From NCBI GenBank assembly GCA_027574665.1, contig CM050653.1, forward strand, positions 13,786,664-13,850,663: a stretch of 64,000 bases of DNA, written 5' to 3'. The notes beneath the pieces were generated by a model. That model was not told the DNA's origin, made no database searches, and worked only from the letters and a program-made list of their open reading frames with translations. The position numbers and the translations under genes were made by a program. Positions 46,198-57,900 of this stretch are shown here, piece after piece. Every line of letters starts with the position of its first letter. The stretch's first letter is position 1. This stretch comes from Rhynochetos jubatus (Eukaryota > Chordata > Aves > Eurypygiformes > Rhynochetidae).

Positions 46198-49100
46198 CTG
46201 TAAGGAAGCAAAAGGAAAAGTGAGGAAAAAAAGAAAAAGTAAAACACTATGATATGCAAGGAAACACACTGTAGATTTAGAAAACGTTGATTTTGAGCTG
46301 AAAAAGCCAGATCTAAAAGTTCAGAAACCACCTGAGAGATCTTGGTGTAGAGCAAATTTTTTTAAAAAGTAATTTAAGATGATATGCATCTCATCTTACT
46401 GCAGCTGTCTAAAATTTAGACAGACTTAGCTATTTATCTAGGCTATAACACACTAAGAGATAAACACCTTCAGAGTCACTAAATTGTGAAATTATAGACA
46501 TGGTTTAGGACAGAATGAATTCCTTCTGATTACATTCACCTCTCATGGGTGCCTGTTGTAGAATCAAACATCAGGCTTACACTGGACACCTCTCATCAGT
46601 CACCATTTCCATCCAGAGCTGAATTTCATGCTACACATTGCTCTTACCAAGTGAATATAAATAGACATCGAGAAGACAACATAAAGGAAATTAATCTTCT
46701 TGGCAGCAATATCAAACCTCACAAACTCTCTGAGTACACTGATTGTTACGATCATACAAGTCACCAGGTTGTGACAGTCTTTTAGCTTATAAAGAGGCAC
46801 AGCTTGCATTATGTCTAATCCCAATAAGGGTATAATATAGTTATATATACTGATACTTCTGTGAAACAGAAATCTTCTTTAGAAATGAAATTTGGAAAGA
46901 AGTTATTTTTGTTTAAATGGTCTTAGAGATCTCCAGTGCCAATTATTTCCAATTAAATTAAGTTAAAAAGAAAACGATAATCTGCTTGATCATACAATTT
47001 CTAAAAGTTTAAACTCTTATTGTCATTGTTTTTCAAAAAATAGTAATCTGAATTTTTCAGTAATTAAAATGTCCATTTACATTCAAACTCTATGTATTAA
47101 TGTAACTTCCATAAAAGTATTACTCAGCAATTTGCAGAACAAAAAAGAATCATTAAAGTTTTTTTGAAACATCCAAATTTCTGCAGTGTTGGCAAAACAG
47201 ATGGCAGTCAGCTGATTTTTTTTTATTGGTGGTTTGTTGCTTTTTTTTAATTTTACCTAGTTAAATCCAGTATGTTGGGGCAGGTGCAGCTTTACCTGCT
47301 ATGGGGGTGATAGAGGAGGTTTTCTTGAAGAAAGCAACTGATCCAAAATCATATGTTTCAAAGTCAGCTGAAGACCCTGAAAAATAGTCTTCATAGAAGA
47401 CACAGAACTTTCAATGGTAATGAACTGGATTGTATGGAAATAAAAGGCAACAGGTAGCTTTCTGTATGGACAATAGAAAAGTTCATTGCAGTTAATTGTT
47501 GAAACTGAAGGACCTGATGTCTTCCTATCAGATCTTTATATTTGCATTCAGAATTCCCAATATTGCTAGAAGAAAAATAACTGATTTTTTTCAATTGAGC
47601 ACAATTATAGAGCTTGCACGAACACACCCTTCATATGAAACTACAGGGATAAATAACACACTATGGCCGATGTAGGACATTTCAAAAACCATCAGCGGCA
47701 GAGAAAGGCTGCGTAATGAAATGTGTTCATGTGATTGCTGACTGTCAAGAAAGGTGTTCCAGTGAGAAGTCCTGCCAGTGGGAAGACTCCTGCGCTCTTG
47801 CACCCAGGGTTTGTAGCCAGCAGAACAATGGTCAAACTCTCCCACCCCCAGGGGACTTAGCCCTGCCCATTGGACCCCTTGACCAGAACTGCTCATCAGG
47901 GTCAGCCAGGAGTAGATGTAAAAGAGACTGAAGATACTGGTAGAAAGAACAAGAACCCTGTGAACTGAGCTGCAGTATGCCAGTGGAGGGTAAAATAAAG
48001 GAGAAATATGCTGTCTTCTGAACTAAAGAGGGTAATCAGAGGGAAAGGGCCTGGAGAACAGAACAGTAGGGATGCACACATCACTGTGAAACAGAGGAAA
48101 CCATTTCACTTTTGTGGCTGTATCTAAAGCATTTCAAGCAATTTTAATTTCTCAGAAGGGAAATAAAATAAATCTGTTATTAAATTTATATGAGAACCTA
48201 ACAAGTTAGCAGTACACCCCCAGTGATTTACATGAGGCACACTTATTATCCATGGATTGCTGACATGATAGAGCATAATGACATCTAAAAGAGTACTTGG
48301 AGACCACTATTTCGTGTCAATGAGCAGTTAAGAAGCCCTTAGCTTTTTGGAGCCTCGTTTTATTGTGTCAGTCTGTGGAGAAACAGACACTAAAGGCAGC
48401 AATATCTCCATGTGATGAAGCCAACTGGCATCCTAACAGTGTGCCTGCTCATATTGTATTTGGAAGAGCTTTTTATTCATGGCTAGCTCTGTGTGAAATA
48501 ATCCTGTTTTCATGATATTACTGTGTGTCCATCTTCTGGAATATTAATATGGGAGTTTGAATTTAATCAGCCCTCCGTGTAGAACCACTAAGTTTTTAAT
48601 TCAGACTTCACAGAAACAGACATAAGTGCAGTGTGAGAACACAAGTGTTAGTGACTGCTTCTTTGAACTTCAGAATTACTGTCAATAATCCAGCATTTTT
48701 AAACTGCCATATTCACTGGAGTTAGGTTCACTTACCGTCCCTAATTTGTCAGAGGAGGTGCTACCCTCACTTACCAGCCTGTTAGATTTGCAAGTAAGCA
48801 CCTTCAGGCTTTGCTGATGTTGCCACTTGTAGTGCTACAAACCTCTTGGAAGTCATCTGCAAAGTCTATTCACTACCGTCCTTCTAATACTTTCCTAGAA
48901 ATTGTGTTTGCCATAATGCGAGAAAATTTGTCTTTAATTAGTCCAGGGATATGACTGATATTTTCAAGTGGGCTATATATTTACTATGTTTGTTTCTTTT
49001 CCCCTATGCCCAATTGCTGTCCCACTTGGTTTTATAAAATTTTAAGCACTCTTAGGGAAGGAAATTCTATGTATTCTGAGTGTGTACAACATCTAGTGCC

Positions 49101-50683
49101 ATGAGATATACTGCTTCCTGAGTATGGTTGTCCAGTAATATCACAGTGTATCATCACAATAATAAAGTCTGTCTCACTGAAAGGGCTGCTGATTCAAACA
49201 TGTGGTGCCCTGACATTGTGAAATCCTGCCCTCAGAATCCTGGCCCAAGTCGTCATATTTGCGTTCAGCGGTCATTCCTTAGCCAGGGGTCATTCCATAG
49301 CCAGAAAAACAGTCCTGGTGCACTGCTTATTTTTATCCATGTTTTTTTCAGAAGTTTAAATAACAAAAGACAGCATCTAAAATTATTGGCATTCCCTACA
49401 GTTCCTGATTCAAAGCCATTCTTACCATTCTTTTAATGGTACCTGGTTTCATAGCAGTATATTACACAGAATTGACTTGTGTACTTTACTTATCTGATAA
49501 TCGTCAAAGGACTTTAAAATAATGTAAGCAAGGTGCTTCATGTGGTGAAAAAACGGTGCAGGGACTAAAATATTTCAAAATGATTGACATAATCAGACAG
49601 AACACACAACCAGTCTTATAAAAATAGATTAAAAACATCAGATCCATCGTAAGTCGGAAGGTTATTTGGTAGGATAATTAAACAGCAATGTTTTCCTGTC
49701 AAGAAGATATGAACCATTTCTGTTCAATCTATTCAATCAATAAACCACTGATTCTGCTTGCATCACTTGTGTTTGTCCTCTTTTATTATTGGAACATGTC
49801 ATCAGTGCTCATGGTGTAATAAAGAGAAATTCTCCCAATTTCAGACCATACTGGAAAATTTCTTACTGTTTCTTCTATTTTCTAGTGAACTTTATCTTTC
49901 TATTTCCATCCACATAATTCCTTATCTGGATAATGTTTAATACATAGGTGAAAACCCCTCTCCACATATAAGATTGGTTTTGCATAGGCCAGGTTTAATT
50001 CTCATGTCTTGCTCCCTTGCAGGTTTTTTTAGTATGTGAAAGATACAGATGCAGAGACCTAACATAGTCAGTTTAAACCAGCATTTCCTCCCATTCTGGG
50101 GTTACAAAATGTAGTATTGCTTGATCCCTTTTTCTTTGCTGAGAGCAAAATATATGCCAAGATACCACCATACATTGAGATGAAACTGGGCGTTTTAGAT
50201 AAGGAGAGGTTTTAGAGTTCTGTTAGTGATGGCAGGGATCCTTTTCTTCGTTCTCTAAACACTTAATGTATTTTTTTCAGACAGTCTCACTGAAATAATT
50301 TTCCTTGATAGATCATGAATTGGGATTTCAACCTGTAACAAAATTTGTGCTGTGAAATTTTGCCTTATGCTGTGATGCATGACTTCCTTCGTAATCATAT
50401 ATTTCCTTTCCAAGGTTCTGTGTGTGCACACACATCTGGAGGTCCACATACATGACATCTCTCTGTTTCATGAGGGAAGGTCTGAATGATGCCTGCTGGA
50501 GAATGATTGGATTGTACAAAAAGAGTAAAGACAAGTATTGAAGAGCAGCTTTAAGACTAGATAGAGAAGATGACAAAAAATAGAGAAGCAGGACTGATTT
50601 AATGATAATGTGACATTATTGACACCTGATTATTTGAGTAATAACATTGGGACTCATAGATGAAACCTGTGATAGGATATTAA

Positions 50684-51606
50684 AATCATTGAAACAGAGA
50701 ATGGTTTGTGTTGGAAGGGACCTTAAAGATCATCTGGTTCCAACCCCCCTGCCATGGGCAAGGTCACCTTCCACTAGAAGATGTTGCTCAAAGCCTTATC
50801 CATCCTGGCATTGAAGACATCCAGGGATGGGGCATCCGCAACTTCTCTGTGCAACCTGTTTCAGTGCTTTACCATCCTGTCCGTGAAGAATTTCTTCCTG
50901 ATATCCAATCTAAATCTAAGCACTCCAAAGCTGAACTCAGTATTCTAGGTAAAGGGCTCATGAGAGTGGAGTAGAGGGGCAGGATCCCCCCTCTTGACCT
51001 TCTGGTCACACTTATTTTGATGCAGCCAGGATATGGTTGGCTTTCTGGGCTGCAAGTGCACATTGCCAGGTCACACTGGGCTTCTCAAGAACCAACATCC
51101 CCAAGTCCTTCTCCTCAGGGGTGCTGTCAACCCATTCTCCATCCAACCTGTATTTGTGCTTGGGATTGCCCTGACCCATATGCAGGACCTTGCACTTGGC
51201 CTTGTTGAACTTCATGCAGTTGGCACGGGCCCACCTCTCCAGCTTTGCAGTATACCTCTGGATGGCATCCCTTCTCTCCAGTGTGTCGACTGCACCACAG
51301 AGCTTGGTGTAATTTACAAACTTGCTGAGGGTGAACTCAATCCCACTGTCCATGTTGGCGACAAAGATGTTGAACAACCCTAGTTGTTCACACAACTAGG
51401 TCCCAATCCTAGTTCCCCTGAGGAGTGTGACTCATCACTGGTACCCACTTGGACATTGACTGCAACCTTTTGTGTAGAACCATCCAGCCACTTTCTTGTC
51501 CATTGAGGGGTCCGTCCATCAAATCCATGTCTCTCCAATTTAGACACAAGGATGTTGTACAAGACAGTGTCAAATGCTTTGCACAAGTCCAGGTAGGTGA
51601 CATCAG
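50684..51606 (-). mobile_element. CR1 LINE, 5'-truncated and internally deleted
   Basis: The 3' end lies at about 50684-50750 (complement of GTTGGAAGGGACC). The reverse transcriptase part runs up to about 51606. Compared with the copy at 52824-53688, about 280 bp is missing near 50915-50925, where the text jumps from CCAATCTAAATCT to AGCTGAACTCAG. The 5' end stops just upstream of the [10 protein letters not shown] reverse transcriptase motif. It is an older copy than its neighbour, judging by its degenerate 3' tail, and is immobile. Confidence 0.9.
51012..51606 (-). pseudogene. CR1 ORF2 reverse transcriptase remnant
   Basis: Two overlapping frames carry the C-terminal half of a LINE reverse transcriptase. 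The first shows [14 protein letters not shown] and [10 protein letters not shown]. The second shows DSGIEFTLSKFVNYTKL, then FNKAKCKVLHMGQGN and EEKDLGMLV. Where active CR1 copies have the catalytic box FADD, this copy reads FVNY, so both catalytic aspartates are gone. There is a frameshift near 51380-51395 and the end is truncated. It belongs to the CR1 insertion; no independent function is suggested. Confidence 0.85.
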
Positions 51607-52823
51607 TTATAGGCATACTTCGTATTATAGGCTGGCTGGTGATGCTGACAATATTGAAGGATAGGTAGCTAAACAAAAAGTCCTGTAGTATACTATTTCC
51701 TATAGACCTAACTCATTCAATTTCATTATTAATTACCTATTTATTGTAGAGTAGAACAGAACATGAACAATAGTGTTACAAATGCTGGTAGACAAACTAA
51801 AAGAATCCTAGAGGTATCACTTTAAAAGGTCTGTTTAGCTTGACATGTGACACTTGAACACTTAAAGCTGAGTTTTAATCAAATTTACTTAGACAAACAT
51901 TTCTTTAAAATACTTTTGTGAATATCAGTGAATATACAGATGACACACTGAGTTGGCAGCATCACCAATATGTAAGGCAAATTGAGAGTTTTCTCTATGA
52001 AATCTTATTTTTAGTCCATGATAATGTCACCCAAATGTAACTGTTGGAGCTGGAATAATGCATTCCACAGATCTGTGGTATACTTTGCTTTTCTAGCAGA
52101 TGCAGACATACCAGAGTGTGAAAGAACCAGTAGGAAGCCAGGTATGATATTTGCAAGGTAGCTATTTGAATTCTTTCATTTTGTATAAAGAAAAAAATAC
52201 AAGAAGTTAAAACAAACAAGAATTTTTGCCCTTCTTTTCCTCCTGTGGTCTTCAGCTCTTTGATTTAATCTATCCTGGCTTTATGGATAATTCAGCTCTA
52301 AGCTTCTTTACCTGAAGATTAAAATAAAAAATATAGAGAGATAATGCAGCGATTACACATGGATCAGAGATCTAGGTGCAAAGACATTGGGACTTTTAGC
52401 TGTGAAACTGCTGAAACTATTGCATGAGGTGAAGTCATAGGTTAACCTAACTTACTGAAGTACTGGGTACCTAAGCTTCATCAAAAGCATCCACTAACAC
52501 CATTTTGTTTACTGTGTGGCATAAAATAAGTAGGGATAACCAACATTATTTAATGGAAAAATAATGCTGCAGAGTAACCATGCTATGAAATCAATGATTT
52601 TAAGAACCATGATTCCTTAAAGATAATTTCAATTGTTTGGTGGGTTTTTTTCTTGTTTTTTCTTTCTTCTTAAAGCAGGCAAACCATTTCTTTCTTAATC
52701 ATGCAACCAGCAAATAACGTTGATTTGTTGAACCATTGAAAGTTTTAATCATTTGCATTAAACTGTACTCCATCTTACGTGCATTCAAGGTGTTCAACAC
52801 TCCCTCCCCCATGTGCATGTACT
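51607..52823. other. Unique spacer between two CR1 copies
   Basis: About 1.2 kb of AT-rich DNA with no gene or repeat I can identify. A minus-strand frame at 51995-52219 has chance-like composition. Confidence 0.7.
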
Positions 52824-53688
52824 GTCATAGAATCATAGACTCCTAGAATGGTTTGGGTTGGAAGGGACCATAAAGATAATCTAGTTCCAACCCCCCTGCC
52901 GTGGGCAGGGACACCCTCCACTAGACCAGGTAGCCCAAAGTCTCGTCCATCCTGGCCTTGAAGACAGCCAGGGATGGGGCATCCACAGCTTCTCTGGGCA
53001 AGTGATGTGTGTTCCAGTGCTTTACCATCCTCTCCATGAAGAATTTCTTCCTGATATCCAATATAAATCTACGCTTTTTCAATTTAAACCCGTAACCCCT
53101 TGCCCTGTCACTACTGGCCCTTGTAAAAAGCCCCCACCAACTTCCTTGTAGCCCCCTTCAGGTACTGAAAGGCTGCTATAAGGTCTCCCCGGAGCCTTCT
53201 TGTCTCCAGGCTGAACAAGCCCAATTCTCTCAGCCTTTCTTCATAGAAAGACTCTCCTTTGAGGTGCTCCAGCCCTCTGATCATCTTCATGGCCCTCCTC
53301 TGGACTCCCTCCAACTGGTCAATATCCTTCTTATATTGGGGGCTCCACAGCTGGACACAGTACTCCAGGTGGAGTCTCACAAGAGCAGAGTAGAGGGAGA
53401 GAGTCACCTCCCTCTACCTGCTGGCCATGCTTCTCTGGATACAGCCCAGGAGATGGTTGGCTTTCTGAGCTGCCAGCATACACTGCCGGTTCATGTTCAG
53501 CTTCTCATCCACCAGTACCCCCAACTCCTTCTCCTTTGGGCTGCTCTCAATCCATTCTCTACCATCCTGTACTTGTGTTTGAGATTACCCCAACACATGT
53601 GCAGGACCTTGCACTTGGCCTTGTTGAACTCCATGAGGTTGGCACAGGCCCACCTCTCCAGCCTTCCAAGGTCCCTCTGGATGGCAAC
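52824..53688 (-). mobile_element. CR1 LINE, 5'-truncated copy
   Basis: It begins TCATAGAATCATAGACTCC, the complement of the avian CR1 tail, followed by GGTTTGGGTTGGAAGGGACC. It continues without large gaps to about 53688, where GGTCCCTCTGGATGGCA gives way to unrelated sequence. It is less diverged than the copy at 50684. Same orientation, but both copies carry their own 3' end, so they are separate insertions and not one split element. Confidence 0.92.
53111..53688 (-). pseudogene. CR1 ORF2 C-terminal remnant
   Basis: Frames read [18 protein letters not shown], then [18 protein letters not shown] and [14 protein letters not shown], the well-known end of CR1 ORF2. The upstream part (FNKAKCKVLHM) is in another frame, so at least one frameshift separates them near 53500. 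The reverse transcriptase active site is absent. The plus-strand open frame of 162 codons over the same DNA is only its shadow. Confidence 0.88.
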
Positions 53689-54878
53689 TACTGTCCAAAT
53701 AACAATGAGCAACAGATATGTCATAAAAACCAATAGCTATCATTTATGCTAAAAAAAAACCCAAAACACAGGAACGATAAGCAGATGTGCCGTTACAAAT
53801 ATGCAAAAAGTGTAAGGTACTGTTTGTCACTGTATCCAGTGTCCATTTGTCAATAGGCTTAAATCAGTATCATTCTTCGGAAAGGCTTATTAATCACTAA
53901 CAAGGCAAGTAACTTCTAATCTGGTGAAGCAGATCTTGCTTTCCTCAATTAACAGAATGCAAATTGCCGCATATCCTGACAGCCTTTTTCTTTTTCCTTA
54001 CTGCTACTACTGCAGGTTCCCTTTACTTCAGTTAACCTTGGGTAAAAGGCTATCAGGGGTAAGTTTTCCTTCTGTATTTGGCTGTTGTGCGGAGGTACTG
54101 GGCAAGCATAGCAAAAATTGCAATGGCAACATATTGTATTCATGTTTTAAGCTTCTGGGTGCCATCACAGAAAGATTTCAGCTGCTTAAAAGTTTAGTTA
54201 ATTTTTGCTTTAGGCAACAGTTCATAATTATTTTTGGAGCCTGAACACTTTATGCTAGGCCAGTCCAGGTAAACTTCTTCCAAACATTCTTTATGGAGGA
54301 ATGTATGACTGCTGTATTTCAACACAGAGGATTAGCTTATGCCGTTGACAGTTATCAATTACCCCTGCAGAATAACTCCCAGAAGACTAAGAATTTCCTC
54401 TGTACACATTCTTAGAACTACTAAGGTTTCTCTGTATTCTATTCTCCTAAACAAGGCCTTGGCAATTCTGCTATGAAAGGACAGAAATAAGAGAGCCTTT
54501 CTCAGGCCCCATTTTAAGCATTATTACTCTCTTTTCTTGAAGTATCCTCTGCAGCCTCAGAGTGGTTATTTGCAAGATGATGAATCAGATATTCTTTATA
54601 ATTGCCCTTATTAGGTGGTAGTTTTCCTTTTTTTCACTGACCTAGACATTTTCTGAATGTATCTGTTACTTGCAGTGCCTTCAGAATTTGTCCTTGAACC
54701 ACCAATTATTAGTATCAGGAGATTGTTTTTCTCACTGGAGATACCTAATCTTTCACTCCTCTATGCTGTGCTTTCTGAGACTAATTTGTTGTTACGCTGG
54801 CACCTTTGAAATTGCAGCATCTACTGCACATTTTGGGGTCAATTCTGCTTCCATCAAAGACTGTCCTTAGATTGCATT

Positions 54879-54914
54879 ATTTTGCATAACACTCACATTT
54901 TGCGTAACACTCAC
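54879..54914 (+). repeat. 18-bp tandem duplication
   Basis: ATTTTGCATAACACTCAC is followed at once by ATTTTGCGTAACACTCAC, with one difference. It is a simple local duplication. Confidence 0.85.
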
Positions 54915-57900
54915 TGTTCTTTTAATGCATCATTTAAACTCCCTCCAAACTGACAATGCTCCTTTAATTGCTTTAATCCAGTCACATATTCAACAAATGT
55001 TTCATTTTCTTGATTCTGTCTGTAAAAGCAGAAATGCTTTGCAATCACAAGTGGCTTTGAGGATAGGTAATTTTGCGCTATTTCCACAGTCTCAGCGAAA
55101 GTTTTGTCTTTTGCTTTAATAGCATCTGAAAGGCTGTGCTACAGGTTATAGTTTTGGTCACCACTACACTCAGCAACACAATCATTTTTACATAATATTG
55201 AGATCATATAACAATGTTCTAAACTTCCAGTATAGGTAGCAGAATTCTTCACTGAACTATCAGATAAACTGTCTTGTCCAAAATAACTACACTATTATTC
55301 CCTCACACACTCCAAAGAACACATCCTTAATAAATTAATAAAAATTCTTTATTAATTCTTAATCTCCTACTAAGATCAACAGACTGAAAATTTGCTCTAT
55401 ATTAACATTTTTTACACAATATTCTTTTTGTCTGGAAAATACACCAACTTCCTCATCTTCTATTACCACCTGCCCCACGAGAACTAAGAGACTGCTAAAA
55501 ATGCTGGAGATGTTGAAAATAATTGTTTATTGTGTAATGAACTATATAGATGGAACACATGAAATTCCATCTCAAGATCAGGACTGTTGTATTTTCCTTT
55601 ACAGCCTCAATATACTACCTGTCCATGACTGTTCATTATTAGTATTTTTCTACAAAGCTCTGTATGAATGTGGTTTCAGTAAACTGAGAATGATAAATAA
55701 AGCAAATATAGCTTAAAATAACAATAATAATCATAAGGATTGAAGACCTTGATTCTTGGAACCTGAATCTTAGAACAGTTATGTATCTTAACTTTGGCTG
55801 TAGACATCATGAGCTAAACAAGAAAACTGAATTCAGTCTTCCAAAATCTGAAGACTTTGAAATCCGAAGTCTAATCCAAATTTTGTAGGTCACCCCGTTC
55901 TGTATGTTATATAAAGTTACAAGGAACTAATGAGATTGAAATGACTAATGCTAGGTGTTGTTTATACCAGATTGCTTAAGTCTGAATCCGTAGATTTTTT
56001 TGGCAGAAATATTGTCTACATTGTTTCTTGATCCACTAATTGCATGTACAGAAAATCATGTGATATCAAATGTAAGGATACAGAAAATTCTGAACTTTGC
56101 AAATGCAGAAGAAGAGGTTTTGCATGAGGGTTTTGTGTACTGGAAAGTGTGAACACCCTCCAACTGTGGGGCTTTTCTGTAATCAGAGTACAAAAAAAAA
56201 AGTCTGATCTTGGTCTAAGATTGACAGATTGTGCCAGACCTTATATGAACTATGACCACACCTTATGCTGATGAGGAGGTGACAGTGTCAAACACAGAGA
56301 CAAGTCCAAGAAACACAGCGGAACACTTTGAGGAAGGCAGGCTGGCTGCAGTAATGTCTTAAAGTGTTCCATAACAACCAACAGAGCAGTTAAAGCACAA
56401 TGTTAACAGAAGGTTGGGTTGAGTTTGTAAAACTCAAGTGTGTTGTCCCCCTGCAAGTCCCCCTATGGGCTGTGTAGGCCCTTCTTGCAACCATGGAGCC
56501 CTTGAGTGAAGTGAGAAAATTGGAGACTTGATTGTCAAAAGAATTGTTTTGCTACTTAGTTCAGTGACTTTCCTATAACAGAAAGTCATCAGAGCTGGAT
56601 AAAGTGAAGTCTGTAGGCTCTGCACTACCCAATCATCAAGTGCTGGGTTATGAAGTGAAAATCTGAACATGGCTGCTACAGATACTTTTTTATATAAAAC
56701 AGAGAGGTGTAGCATGGATGCTTGGTACAACTGAAAACTTCAGCAGGAGCCAGCCTGGGACCCAGGACAAACAGGAGTCTTAATAACTACCTCTCAGGTG
56801 CAGTAAGTGCATGGACCAGACATTTGTTCCTTCAGGTAGATGACCTCTGAGATGAAGCAACTAATCCTGTCCTCCTGATAAACAAGCATCCCTCTAATCA
56901 TTTTCCTTTAAGGACAAAGCGGTGCTCTTCTCTCATCTACAACAATGTCATGGTCAGAGCATTTCAAGACCCAGTTCTGGTCACAGTCTGAGAGGGGAAG
57001 TAGATCACCTGTTTCCTTAAGAAGGTCTTAAAGACCAATGTACTACCTACTCCAGGCCATTGACTGTTCTCCAACACTCTCTATCAAGTTCTTTTTCTAC
57101 AGGACTGAATATGATTCAAAATTCAGTATGCAGAAAGAAAAAGCAGAAGGATGCCAACTCTGTAGGATAGGGATTAGAATTGTCCACTACGAGTGGGATT
57201 CCCTATGTCCAGTATTGCTGTGTTTTTTATTTGGGGATTTTTACATGGGGGTTTTATTGTTATTGTTGTTTTTAAAATAAAACTAATTTTAATTCAAAGG
57301 AGTTGTCCTTTAAAGCACATACCTAGTGTCCCTACCCCTACATGTATGTATGTCAGCAAATTGTCCTACATGAACACTAGTCCAGTACCTTGGAAGAAGT
57401 AATTCTGGATTCAGACGAGTACAACAATGAGCTCAGAAGTACATTGTGCCTATTTGAAAGTTGACCAGACCATGGAATGTGACCCAGAATTCATAGATAT
57501 ATTCCACTGGTTATTCTTTTAACACCATGGACACTGTCCTCCGAACCTTTTTTTCTACCCTCAACTTGACTGTTTTTTAACGTCTCCATTGTGAATTTAA
57601 TCATGAAGCAAACTAAAATGCCAGGAGCAGTTCAGGCAATGATTTTCAGTTGTATTAGTCCACCCACTCTGCTGTTCAATCTGGGCACTTTCCAAATTTA
57701 TCTGCAGAGAGAAGTGATGTTTGAACTGAGCTTGGAATACTGAGAAAAACTGGGGGAAAAAAAGTGCTTCAAATGTAATGAGCACCAGAAAGAAGTCAGT
57801 GGTGTAGATAATAAGCTCCATTCTGCTTCCACAGTGTGAGATGGCAAAAAGATCAATTTCTTATGTTTTTTTCCTATTTATGTGTGTATTTATATATGTA

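Larger units (their letters stand above)
43567..50683. other. Unique AT-rich DNA with one CR1 scrap
   Basis: It contains the CR1 scrap at 44511-44586, an AG|GTAAGT site at 44092-44099 and a strong minus-strand acceptor at 46198. Quiet stretches at 48300-48850 read like conserved non-coding DNA but show no diagnostic motif. A 71-codon cysteine-rich frame at 47716-47931 looked odd but matches nothing. No gene is recognised. Confidence 0.65.

Noticed and set aside
47716..47931. Cysteine-rich 71-codon frame
   Set aside because: Cysteine spacing matches no known disulfide pattern, and no signal peptide or splice sites support it.
50684..53688. One CR1 split into two pieces
   Set aside because: Both pieces carry their own 3' end and overlap in content, so they are independent insertions.
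53264..53752. 162-codon plus-strand open frame, longest in the window
   Set aside because: It is the antisense shadow of the CR1 ORF2 remnant; its peptide is the complement of known CR1 sequence.
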